A DNA stretch of 64,000 nt. Origin: an uncultured Campylobacterota bacterium. Lineage in GTDB: Bacteria; Campylobacterota; Campylobacteria; Campylobacterales; Sulfurovaceae. The stretch's first letter is position 1. Every line of letters begins with the position of its first letter. Both the position numbers and the translations under genes were made by a program. Location of the stretch: positions 725,342 to 789,341 of the forward strand of contig CAKZQQ010000005.1 in the NCBI GenBank assembly GCA_937141405.1. Direction: 5' to 3'. This document shows, piece by piece, positions 10,119 to 18,096 of this stretch. Under the pieces are notes generated by a model. That model was not told where the DNA came from. It ran no database searches and saw only the letters and a list, made by a program, of their open reading frames with translations.

Positions 10119-11057
10119 GTGAAACAATCGCGATTTGCTTTTTCCATGGTTGAACTTGTTTTTGTTATTGTGGTGCTTGGTATTGTAAGCTCCATCGGAG
10201 CCTCTATCATCGCTAAAGCTTTTGAAACTTATGTCATACAAAAAGCAACCTACAATGCTAGTGTGAAAACAGAGCTTGCCGCTCAAGAGATAGCTAATCG
10301 TCTTGCTAACTCTGTCCCGTGGACATTTGTTGCCAAAATACCCGGAGATCATGCCGGTCTTATTGTTTTAAAAGAGTCTCCTACCAATAACACACACACA
10401 GTACTTGAGTGGGTTGGTATCGATAATGATAGCTTTAGTGCTGTTACACCCCCTGGATGGAGTGGATATTGTGATATTAACTCTTCTAACCCTGGGCAAT
10501 GTCCTACCCAGGGGAGTGATCCTGCGTTTACTACTGCAGTGATACCAAATCTCTCCGGCCCTACAGCAACCACAACATCAACCATTGCTGATAGTGCAGT
10601 TTTTTTTAAAACAGACTATTATAGCAGTGCACTTCGATACAGCCCTAGATGTATAGGTTTCGCAAATGACGGCGATACAACTTGTGCTGTCGGTGTTGCT
10701 ACTTTTGTAGCCGGTCCTCCTCCGGTGATTAATTTTGATGATGCCAATCCAAAAATACGCGCTGAGCAGTACGCGCTCAGTTGGAGTGCTTACGCTTTGG
10801 TGCCGGTTTATGTTCGAACAACACCAAGCGGCACAAGACTTTATGATCTTATGCTTTTTTATGGCTATCAACCATGGGAAAATGAAACCTATAATGGTGG
10901 TGGAAGAACAGGTTCAACTCTTATTAATAATGTTTCAGCCTTTAAATTTACACAGCTTGGCAATACAATTCGATTCAAACTCTGTGTAGTGCAACAGATC
11001 GGAACAGGAGCTAGAGAACAAATAACGATCTGTAAAGAGAAGGCGGTGGTACGATGA
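10119..11057 (+). CDS. Type IV pilin-like protein, PilW-like
   Basis: 312 residues with a GTG start at 10119, preceded by AGGAG in the end of the previous gene. The N-terminus RFAFSMVELVFVIVVLGIV is a prepilin signal; Glu at +5 puts the cut at A|FSMVE. The body contains several Cys residues (for example around YCDINSSNPGQCPTQG) that could form disulfides, as in minor pilins. It is the longest of the three pilin-like proteins and occupies the PilW-like position between a PilV-like and a PilX-like gene. Specific orthology cannot be claimed from sequence alone. Confidence 0.75.
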   Translation: MKQSRFAFSMVELVFVIVVLGIVSSIGASIIAKAFETYVIQKATYNASVKTELAAQEIANRLANSVPWTFVAKIPGDHAGLIVLKESPTNNTHTVLEWVGIDNDSFSAVTPPGWSGYCDINSSNPGQCPTQGSDPAFTTAVIPNLSGPTATTTSTIADSAVFFKTDYYSSALRYSPRCIGFANDGDTTCAVGVATFVAGPPPVINFDDANPKIRAEQYALSWSAYALVPVYVRTTPSGTRLYDLMLFYGYQPWENETYNGGGRTGSTLINNVSAFKFTQLGNTIRFKLCVVQQIGTGAREQITICKEKAVVR

Positions 11058-11515
11058 GAAAAGCATTTTCTATGGTCACGGCGATATTTGTTATCTTAAT
11101 CTTAGCAACCATTTCTGTGCTTGTGCTCAACACAGCAGGACAAATCACACAAAACACAACACTCCAGTACCGTCAAGAGCAAGCAGCACTCCTAGCAAAA
11201 AGCTACACTGAGTTTGCTATCATGAGCTTACTCAATCATGATAAAGTTGCAACAGGTAGTTGTGTTGAGAATATAAATAGCGGCAATCTTTTAGGAGGAG
11301 CTAGTTATTCAGCAAGGGTTAGAATATATTATATAGGCAATAATCTCCCATGTACTGCAGGCAATATATTAAATGCCAACTCAATAGCTCAAAATCTTGC
11401 CGTCGGTGTTCCTTATTCTCCCGATGTTATCATTGACGTTTTTGTGAGCTATACTGATCCTCTTAACCCTGCTGAAAATATCACTTACTACCGACGATCA
11501 CTCCAAAAAATTTAA
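11054..11515 (+). CDS. PilX-like minor pilin protein
   Basis: 153 residues. The hydrophobic N-terminus KAFSMVTAIFVILILATISV is pilin-like but has Thr where the conserved Glu+5 should be, as in PilX/GspK-type minor pilins. It overlaps the preceding gene by 4 bp (ATGA). The next segment (TTLQYRQEQAALLAKSYTEF) is a predicted extension of the N-terminal helix. It closes the four-gene operon and is followed directly by a perfect stem-loop that includes its stop codon. Tip-complex or fibre-initiation function is inferred. Confidence 0.7.
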   Translation: MRKAFSMVTAIFVILILATISVLVLNTAGQITQNTTLQYRQEQAALLAKSYTEFAIMSLLNHDKVATGSCVENINSGNLLGGASYSARVRIYYIGNNLPCTAGNILNANSIAQNLAVGVPYSPDVIIDVFVSYTDPLNPAENITYYRRSLQKI

Positions 11516-11534
11516 AGAGGATTTTCCTCTTTAA
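11512..11534 (+). terminator. Stem-loop at end of the adhesin/pilin operon
   Basis: Perfect 10-bp inverted repeat TTAAAGAGGA / TCCTCTTTAA with a 3-base loop, containing the TAA stop of the last pilin-like gene. There is no long T-run after it, so it is a probable but weak intrinsic terminator. Confidence 0.5.
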
Positions 11535-11581
11535 GTAGACTCTATTTATCATTCATTAAGCGAAGAGAGTTACAATTTAAT

Positions 11582-11600
11582 ATGGATAAAGTTTATCCAT
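11582..11600. promoter_or_regulatory. 19-bp perfect palindrome upstream of hpf
   Basis: Arms ATGGATAAA and TTTATCCAT are separated by a single G, lying 26 bp before the hpf ATG and just after a TACAAT box at 11571-11576. With essentially no loop it suits a dimeric repressor operator better than an RNA hairpin. The regulator is unknown. Confidence 0.45.
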
Positions 11601-11625
11601 CGGTATTTAAATTAAAGGATGTAAT

Positions 11626-12168
11626 ATGAACAGAAGTATAGTTGGACGCCATTTTGAACTCACAGAACCGATAAAAGATTATGCAAATAGTGCGATAGAT
11701 ACTTTAGATAAATATGGACTTGATATCATCTCTGCCACAACACTAGTCTCTTCCAATGAGAAGAATGGGAAAAAAGGGTTTGGCGTAGAGTTTGTCGTGA
11801 ACCTCAAAGATAAAAATAGTGTAGTTATCTCCCAAAAAGACAAAGATGTCTATGCGGCGATTGATCTTGCTATCGAGAGAGTTAAAAAGACACTAAGACG
11901 CCATGCCGATAGGATAAAAAACCATAAAATTGCAAGCTTTAAAGACCTTGGTGCCGAAGCAGAAGCGGTCGGTGAATTTATCGGCGGACTTACTGATGAT
12001 CCCGAGATTGTTCCTATGGATTTGGAACTTCATAAGCCGATTGATTTTGATGAGGCGATGGATATGCTCAAAGAGGAGAAAAAAAGACAATTTATCGTTT
12101 TCAATGACACAGAAGGCAACCTTCGGGTTATGTATAAAAGAGCTGATGGGAAATTTGGACTCTATTAA
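11626..12168 (+). CDS. hpf: Ribosome hibernation promoting factor, long form
   Basis: Binds the 30S decoding region in stationary or starved cells and, in its long form, joins 70S ribosomes into 100S dimers. The 180 residues comprise an N-terminal S30AE domain (about 1-100) and a C-terminal dimerisation domain (about 125-180, with RQFIVFNDTEGNLRVMYKR). RBS AAAGGATG lies just upstream of the ATG. Monocistronic: a palindrome upstream and a stem-loop downstream bound it. The palindrome at 11582-11600 is the best candidate for its control. Confidence 0.93.
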   Translation: MNRSIVGRHFELTEPIKDYANSAIDTLDKYGLDIISATTLVSSNEKNGKKGFGVEFVVNLKDKNSVVISQKDKDVYAAIDLAIERVKKTLRRHADRIKNHKIASFKDLGAEAEAVGEFIGGLTDDPEIVPMDLELHKPIDFDEAMDMLKEEKKRQFIVFNDTEGNLRVMYKRADGKFGLY

Positions 12169-12180
12169 TATCTTTAACAA

Positions 12181-12210
12181 TCAAAGGTAACCACTCAGAG
12201 TTACCTTTGA
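12181..12210 (+). terminator. Stem-loop downstream of hpf
   Basis: Perfect 11-bp inverted repeat TCAAAGGTAAC / GTTACCTTTGA with an 8-base loop, 13 bp after the hpf stop. No strong T-run follows; probable terminator or 3' stabiliser. Confidence 0.55.
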
Positions 12211-12355
12211 AATGCTATCTCTAATCATCCTAAACAAATCTAAACTCTAAAAAATCTTGATAAATAACTCAACTCATCATTCTAAATAAACTTTTTACTT
12301 TACAAGGATACTCACATGACAAATCATTGGAATAGATAAATATAATATCTAGCCT

Positions 12356-12368
12356 TTTATGCTATAAT
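12356..12368 (+). promoter_or_regulatory. Extended -10 promoter of der
   Basis: The sequence TTTTATGCTATAAT ends in a consensus -10 (TATAAT at 12363-12368) with an upstream TATGC extension, 27 bp before the der ATG. No clear -35 is seen, which is usual for this phylum. Confidence 0.55.
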
Positions 12369-12394
12369 CCCCTCTAAGAAAATCGAGGAAATCT

Positions 12395-13780
12395 ATGAAA
12401 AAAGTAGCCATATTAGGCCGCCCGAATGTGGGCAAAAGTTCACTCTTCAACCGTTTAGCAAAACAAAGAGATGCCATCACATCTGATGTATCAGGGACAA
12501 CGCGTGATGTCAAAAAAAGAGTGGTAACGATCTCGGAGGATAGAGAATTTCAAGTTATCGACACTGGGGGGATAGATGCAGCAAGCGGTGCACTCTTCTC
12601 AAAGGTAGCAGAGCTTTCACTCAGAGCTGCCCAGAGTGCCGATGTTATACTCTACTTAGTAGATGGCAAAATGATTCCCGATGATGAAGACAAAAAACTC
12701 TTCTATAAACTCCAAGCGTTGGGTATTCCGATCGCACTTATTATCAACAAGATAGACAATGACAAAGAAGAGCAGACAAGATTTTGGGAATTTTCATCTT
12801 TTGGTGCGAAAGATATCTTTGCTATCTCTGTAAGCCACAATAGAAAACTCAATCCTTTTTATAAATGGTTAGAGCGTTATATCCCGCCAAAAAAGCAAGG
12901 ACTTTCGGCTACTGCAATCAATGAAGAGTTTGATCCACTCTATGATGAGCCAAAGAGCGAGATGATAGAAGATGACAATGAGATAAGAGTCGCTATCATC
13001 GGTAGAGTCAATACCGGTAAAAGTTCACTACTCAATGCCCTGCTTAAAGAGGAACGAAGTGTCGTAAGTGAAGTAGACGGCACAACGATTGATCCTATAG
13101 ATGAAACTATAGAATACAATGAGCATATGATTACCTTTATAGACACAGCAGGCATACGACGACGAAGTAAGATACTCGGTATCGAAAAGTATGCGCTGGC
13201 TCGAACAACAGCTATGCTAGAAAAGGCTGATATCGTACTTTTGATGATTGATGCCAGTGTAGGTGTAAGTGAGCTTGATGAGCGTGTTGCGGGGCTCATA
13301 GAAAAACATAAACTTGCTTGCTTGATTGTGCTCAATAAATGGGATATAAAGGGTGATAAAAGCTATGAAGCGGCAACCCAAGACATACGAGATGAGCTCA
13401 AATTTTTACACTACGCGCCACTCATTACTATATCGGCCAAAACAGGTCTTCGAGTCCATAAGATACTCGATGAGATTATAAAGATATACGGTCGTTATAA
13501 AATGCGCATACCTACCTCTAAGCTCAATGATGTGATCAATGAAGCAATCAGAAGACACCATGTCCCATCACACAATGGAGCTGTTGTACGCATAAAGTTT
13601 GCAACCCAGTATGAGACCAAACCTCCGAAGATTGCACTTATCTCAAATAGACCTGAGTTTATTCACTTTAGCTATATGAGATATCTCGCAAATTTTTTGC
13701 GTGAAAAGTTTGATTTTGAAGGCGTTCCTTTGGATATCGTAGCAAGAAAAAGAGGCGAGAGAGTCGAAGATGAAGAATAG
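12395..13780 (+). CDS. der: Ribosome biogenesis GTPase Der (EngA)
   Basis: Essential double GTPase for 50S subunit assembly. In 461 residues it has G domain 1 (GRPNVGKSS 8-16, DTGG 56-59, NKID 118-121), an acidic linker, G domain 2 (GRVNTGKSS 203-211, DTAG 250-253, then NKWD) and a C-terminal KH-like domain ending in a basic KRGERVEDEE-type tail. RBS CGAGGAA precedes the ATG. It is followed 15 bp later by trpS, probably in one transcript with the TRIC-type gene. Confidence 0.96.
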   Translation: MKKVAILGRPNVGKSSLFNRLAKQRDAITSDVSGTTRDVKKRVVTISEDREFQVIDTGGIDAASGALFSKVAELSLRAAQSADVILYLVDGKMIPDDEDKKLFYKLQALGIPIALIINKIDNDKEEQTRFWEFSSFGAKDIFAISVSHNRKLNPFYKWLERYIPPKKQGLSATAINEEFDPLYDEPKSEMIEDDNEIRVAIIGRVNTGKSSLLNALLKEERSVVSEVDGTTIDPIDETIEYNEHMITFIDTAGIRRRSKILGIEKYALARTTAMLEKADIVLLMIDASVGVSELDERVAGLIEKHKLACLIVLNKWDIKGDKSYEAATQDIRDELKFLHYAPLITISAKTGLRVHKILDEIIKIYGRYKMRIPTSKLNDVINEAIRRHHVPSHNGAVVRIKFATQYETKPPKIALISNRPEFIHFSYMRYLANFLREKFDFEGVPLDIVARKRGERVEDEE

Positions 13781-13795
13781 AGAGGAGAGAGAAAG

Positions 13796-14758
13796 ATGAG
13801 AGTACTAACGGGTATCCAAGCAAGTGGAAAATTGCATATAGGCAACTATTTTGGAGCGATGAAACAGATGATAGAGTTGCAAGAGAGTCATGAGCTCTTT
13901 ACATTTATAGCAAACTATCACTCACTTACTAGCTCTAAAGACTCTGCACTTCTTAAACAATACACACAAGAAGCGGCTATCGATTATCTCTCTCTTGGGA
14001 TTGATCCAAACAAAACAACGTTTTGGGTGCAAAGTGATGTGCCTGAAGTCTTAGAGCTCTACTGGATACTTTCAAAATATACCCCGATGGGTCTACTAGA
14101 ACGCGCTCATAGCTACAAAGATAAAGTTGCAAAAGGCATCACACCAAACCATGCACTCTTCTCGTATCCTGTCTTAATGGCGGCAGATATTCTCCTCTAT
14201 GACTCCGAGCTTGTCCCTGTTGGCAAAGATCAGATCCAACACATAGAGATCACAAGAGATATCGCGATTAAGTTCAATAATGAGCATGGCGAGATATTGA
14301 CCCTGCCGGAATATAAAGTAGATGATGCTATAGCGACGATTCCCGGACTTAATGGGGAGAAGATGAGTAAAAGTTATGGCAATACAATAGATATCTTTAT
14401 GGATGAAAAAGCTTTACAAAAACAGTGCAATAAGATAGTAACCTCCTCAACACCACTTGGAGAACCTTTAAAGTTTGAAGGCTGCAATCTCTATGGTATC
14501 TCATCACTCTTTCTAGATAATGCAGGCAAAAAAGAGTTGCAAGCTAGATATAAAAGCGGTAAAGAGGGGTATGGGCACCTTAAAAAATATCTCAAAGAGC
14601 TTATCTGGAGTGAATTTGAAGAGGCAAGAGCCAAGCGAGAACACTACCTCGCACACCCACAAGAGGTAGAGGCGATACTTCAAGAGGGAGCTGAAAAAGT
14701 CAGAATAATTGCTAGAGAAAAACTAAGAATTGTAAAAGATGCTGTTGGACTTCGATAA
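13796..14758 (+). CDS. trpS: Tryptophan-tRNA ligase
   Basis: Class I aminoacyl-tRNA synthetase that charges tRNA-Trp. The 320-residue length is normal. The HIGH signature appears as HIGN at 14-17 (within GKLHIGNYFG) and the KMSKS loop at 189-193, followed by YGNTIDIF. The strip PNHALFSYPVLMAADILLY is characteristic of TrpRS. RBS GAGGAGAG lies before the ATG. The stop overlaps the next gene's start as TAATG. Confidence 0.96.
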   Translation: MRVLTGIQASGKLHIGNYFGAMKQMIELQESHELFTFIANYHSLTSSKDSALLKQYTQEAAIDYLSLGIDPNKTTFWVQSDVPEVLELYWILSKYTPMGLLERAHSYKDKVAKGITPNHALFSYPVLMAADILLYDSELVPVGKDQIQHIEITRDIAIKFNNEHGEILTLPEYKVDDAIATIPGLNGEKMSKSYGNTIDIFMDEKALQKQCNKIVTSSTPLGEPLKFEGCNLYGISSLFLDNAGKKELQARYKSGKEGYGHLKKYLKELIWSEFEEARAKREHYLAHPQEVEAILQEGAEKVRIIAREKLRIVKDAVGLR

Positions 14759-15366
14759 TGCCAAATGAAATTCTCATAGCTGAGAGCATAGGCATCATCG
14801 CCTTTGCTATGAGCGGTATCTTTGTTGCGATTAAAGAGAAGCTTGATTTTTTAGGGCTCTTTATCGCCTCCTTTCTTACCGCCTTAGGTGGCGGTATCAC
14901 ACGCGACATCATCATAGATAAAGCACCTATTAGCTTTACGGAATATCTACCGGTTACTTTAGTGCTTAGCGTCATTACCTTGACGCTTCTATTTAAACTA
15001 CATCACAAAGAGAGTCTAGAGAGTCATTATCTCTTTATACTCTGCGATACTGTCGGGCTGATATCTTTTTCGATTACAGCTTCTATTTTGGGGATTGAAG
15101 CCGGATTTAACTTTATAGGTGTAATGCTCTTAGCACTTATAACGGCAGTCGGAGGCGGTGTACTTCGAGATGTGCTTCTCAACAGAGTTCCTCTACTTCT
15201 CAAAAGTGACTTTTATGGCTCAATCGCGATGCTCCTCGGACTTATCCTCTTTCTTTTAGAAAAAATGAGCCTGGTAAATAATGTAACGATTATTATGATA
15301 TTTATCTTTGGTATCGCACTGAGAATCACAGCGTACCACAAAAAATGGCAACTACCTACGCTCTAG
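14758..15366 (+). CDS. TRIC-family (UPF0126/YicG-like) membrane protein
   Basis: 202-residue polytopic inner-membrane protein with about seven helices. Two internal repeats each carry the family signature: GGGITRDIIIDKAP in the first half and GGGVLRDVLLNRVP in the second. This is the arrangement of bacterial TRIC (trimeric intracellular cation) channel relatives. Cation conductance is inferred from the family. Translationally coupled to trpS by a TAATG overlap; its end overlaps the convergent murI end by 11 bp. Confidence 0.85.
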   Translation: MPNEILIAESIGIIAFAMSGIFVAIKEKLDFLGLFIASFLTALGGGITRDIIIDKAPISFTEYLPVTLVLSVITLTLLFKLHHKESLESHYLFILCDTVGLISFSITASILGIEAGFNFIGVMLLALITAVGGGVLRDVLLNRVPLLLKSDFYGSIAMLLGLILFLLEKMSLVNNVTIIMIFIFGIALRITAYHKKWQLPTL

Positions 15367-16147
15367 CGAGATCAAGCTTTTCGATCTGATATTCCTCTCC
15401 TAAGATACGTGTAATCATATCTTTGTTGATCTCCCCCGTTGCCAATATTTCAAGAGTATTTGAGCCGATATTTTGATGACCTTTTTGCTCCAGAAGGTGC
15501 AAAAGTCTCTTTGCAACCGGCTTGGATGTCTCCACGAGATTCACTTCCCTACCCATCACCTTTTGGATACTTTGTGCAATAAGTGGATAATGTGTACAAC
15601 CCAAAACTATAGTATCCACATCAAGCTCTCTCATAGGCGCTAGCCAACCTTCTAGCATATCAATCGTTTTTGGCGCATCACCCTGACCTGCTTCTATCTG
15701 TTCGACTAAGCCCGGACAAGCTTGCTCGTAGATTATGACATCACACTCTTGGGATAACTGAGCAGCTAATTTTTTGTACTTCTCACCACCAAGTGTTGCA
15801 GGTGTTGCTAAGATGCCTACTTTTTTACTCACACTCCATGCAACAGCAGGCTTGATACCCGGCTCCAATCCAACAATAACAAGATGCTCGTAGTGCTTGC
15901 GTATATCTTCGATAGCGGCACTCGTTGCCGTATTGCAAGCAACAACAAGTGCATCGATAGCATACTCTTTGATCAAAAAATCAACAATTGCTATACTAAA
16001 ATCTAGTATCTCATCTTTGTTTTTATCACCGTAAGGTGCATTTTTTGTGTCAGCGACATAAACAAGATCGATCCCTTTTAGCTCTTTTAAAATGCTTTTA
16101 ACGACGGTAAGTCCGCCAAGTCCCGAATCAAAAAGACCTACTTTCAT
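15356..16147 (-). CDS. murI: Glutamate racemase
   Basis: Converts L- to D-glutamate for peptidoglycan precursor synthesis. The 263-residue product has DSGLGGLTVVK at 7-17, the first catalytic Cys at 71 (VACNTATSA) and the second at 184 with His186 (LGCTHYPLI). It is encoded downstream of rho on the same strand, with about 78 bp between. Length and both catalytic cysteines are intact. Confidence 0.96.
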   Translation of the reverse strand: MKVGLFDSGLGGLTVVKSILKELKGIDLVYVADTKNAPYGDKNKDEILDFSIAIVDFLIKEYAIDALVVACNTATSAAIEDIRKHYEHLVIVGLEPGIKPAVAWSVSKKVGILATPATLGGEKYKKLAAQLSQECDVIIYEQACPGLVEQIEAGQGDAPKTIDMLEGWLAPMRELDVDTIVLGCTHYPLIAQSIQKVMGREVNLVETSKPVAKRLLHLLEQKGHQNIGSNTLEILATGEINKDMITRILGEEYQIEKLDLARA

Positions 16148-16225
16148 TCAAAACCTCTCTTCTTGGATTCAAAGCAAAGCTTCTCATCCAATTCATCTCA
16201 CTAAAGCTTCGGCTATCGCCTCAGA

Positions 16226-17545
16226 TCACGCACCTTCATTCATTATGGATAAAAACTCTTCATTGGTTTTTGTTTTTAGCATTTTAGAGAAGAGGAATTT
16301 CAAGCCTTCTAACTCCTCCATATTTTGCATAGCATTTCTGATAGCCCACACTTTTTGAAGTGTCTCAGCACCCAAGAGAAGTTCCTCTTTTCTTGTGCCG
16401 GATTTAGTCACATCGATAGCAGGATAGACTCTTCTATCGGCGATGTTTCTGCTTAATATCACCTCGGAATTCCCCGTACCTTTGAACTCCTCAAAGATAA
16501 CCTCATCCATTCTGCTACCTGTCTCTATAAGTGCAGTTGCGATGATAGTAAGGCTTCCGCCCTCCTCTATATTTCTTGCTGCTCCGAAGAATCTCTTTGG
16601 TTTATGAAGGGCATTAGCATCAACACCTCCGGAGAGTACCTTGCCCGAGCTTGGAGTCACTGTGTTGTAGGCTCTAGCTAATCTCGTGATAGAATCGAGC
16701 AATATCACAACATCTTGCCCCATCTCAACTCTTCTTTTCGCCCGCTCTATAACCATCTCAGCCGTTCTCACATGATTTTGTGCGGGGAGATCAAAAGTCG
16801 AGCTGTAGACTTCCCCCTTAACTGAACGCTGCATATCGGTTACCTCTTCAGGTCGCTCATCGACAAGCAATACCATCAATGAAGCATCAGGATTATTGTG
16901 CGTAATTCCATGAGCAAGCTCTTTGAGAAGCTCTGTCTTTCCCGTTCTAGGAGGAGCGACAATAAGTGCTCTTTGTCCTTTACCGATAGGAGTAAAGAGA
17001 TCAAGTACCCGTCCTGTGAGTTTCATGGTATTGTATTCGAGTTTTAGTTGATCGTTCGCATAGAGTGGCGTGAGGTTATCAAAAAGAGGTCTCTTTTTTG
17101 ATTTTTCAGGCGCAAGGTAGTTAATCGCTTCTATCTTAAGAAGTGCATAATATTTCTCTTGCTCTTTTGGCGATCTGACTTGCCCCGTGACGATATCGCC
17201 ACTTCTCAACGCAAAGAGTTTGATCTGCGTAGCACTCACATAAGTGTCGTTTGTTGAATTTGCAAAGTTACCATCGAGTGATCGTAAAAATCCATATCCG
17301 TCATTCATCATCTCTAATATACCTGTAAAGAGGATGTATCCACCCTGACTTACTTGGGATTTTAAGATTTCAAATATAAGGTCTTTTCTTTGGTATTCGT
17401 TGGGGTTTTCTACTTGGAGTTCTACGGCAATTTCGACAAGTTCACTCAAAGGTTTTTGCTGAAGGTCTTCTATTGTATGGCCCTGTACAGGCACGTGGGT
17501 TCTATTTTTTTTATTATTTGGCTTTTTGTTGTTATTTTCGCTCAT
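16226..17545 (-). CDS. rho: Transcription termination factor Rho
   Basis: Hexameric RNA helicase that ends transcription at untranslated C-rich RNA. I place the start at the ATG at 17545 (439 residues) because GAGGAAAC precedes it; the longer upstream frame has no RBS. Order: short Asn/Lys-rich start ([13 protein letters not shown]), N-terminal helix bundle, CSD-like RNA-binding fold with GYGFLRS at 83-89, Walker A around APPRTGKT 197-204, Walker B ILLDS at 281-285, and the secondary RNA-binding Q/R-loop region near FKGTGNSE. A good -10/-35 pair lies about 70 bp upstream. Confidence 0.96.
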   Translation of the reverse strand: MSENNNKKPNNKKNRTHVPVQGHTIEDLQQKPLSELVEIAVELQVENPNEYQRKDLIFEILKSQVSQGGYILFTGILEMMNDGYGFLRSLDGNFANSTNDTYVSATQIKLFALRSGDIVTGQVRSPKEQEKYYALLKIEAINYLAPEKSKKRPLFDNLTPLYANDQLKLEYNTMKLTGRVLDLFTPIGKGQRALIVAPPRTGKTELLKELAHGITHNNPDASLMVLLVDERPEEVTDMQRSVKGEVYSSTFDLPAQNHVRTAEMVIERAKRRVEMGQDVVILLDSITRLARAYNTVTPSSGKVLSGGVDANALHKPKRFFGAARNIEEGGSLTIIATALIETGSRMDEVIFEEFKGTGNSEVILSRNIADRRVYPAIDVTKSGTRKEELLLGAETLQKVWAIRNAMQNMEELEGLKFLFSKMLKTKTNEEFLSIMNEGA

Positions 17546-17615
17546 GTTTCCTCTTGGATAATTTGATTGATTAGTAATTTTGGGGGTGAACAAATTTGAG
17601 TTAAAAATCGTAATA

Positions 17616-17644
17616 ATTATACTTTTTTTTGACTTAAAAAGCAA
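17616..17644 (-). promoter_or_regulatory. Sigma-70 promoter of rho
   Basis: On the minus strand TTGCTT (17639-17644), a 17-bp spacer and TATAAT (17616-17621), giving a leader of about 65 bases before the rho start chosen here. Confidence 0.6.
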
Positions 17645-17647
17645 ATA

Positions 17648-18037
17648 TCAATTAAGCGCGATATACAAAAGAGGGACATATATCAAAATACCGGAGAGAA
17701 AAAATATTTTATAGATCCTCTTGTGGAGTAAAGACTCCATCTCTACAGAAATTTTTTGCTCTATGAAGAGCTTACGAACGAGCTCAATCTTCGTAAACAT
17801 ATCAAATATTTTAAGTGTAAAAATAATGATCATCGATACATTGAGTCTCCCGGTTGCCAAAACAACAAAAAGGATAAAGTAAAAAGAGGGATGCATCAAC
17901 AAAAATACAAAGATACTTTTGCTGTAATATCTATAGGCTTTTTCTAATATTTGATAAAGCGTGTCCGAATACTGCCATGCAATCTCAATAAGCTCAAAAA
18001 ATATGAGAAAAAGTATATATACCCAAACATCTTCCAT
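17648..18037 (-). CDS. Small hypothetical membrane protein
   Basis: Not recognised. 129 residues with an acidic N-terminus and three to four hydrophobic helices (about 6-18, 42-62, 66-80 and 108-127), separated by charged loops such as KIELVRKLFIEQK and MESLLHKR. It lies immediately upstream of the rho promoter on the same strand and is divergent from ccoI (about 60 bp). No catalytic or binding motif is visible. Its size and position next to ccoI might suggest a membrane accessory role, but nothing in the sequence shows it. Confidence 0.6.
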   Translation of the reverse strand: MEDVWVYILFLIFFELIEIAWQYSDTLYQILEKAYRYYSKSIFVFLLMHPSFYFILFVVLATGRLNVSMIIIFTLKIFDMFTKIELVRKLFIEQKISVEMESLLHKRIYKIFFLSGILIYVPLLYIALN

Positions 18038-18096
18038 TTGGCTATTTTACCTACATTTGGATAAAATAATTCACTTATTACTTTTGGGGAGAAAAA

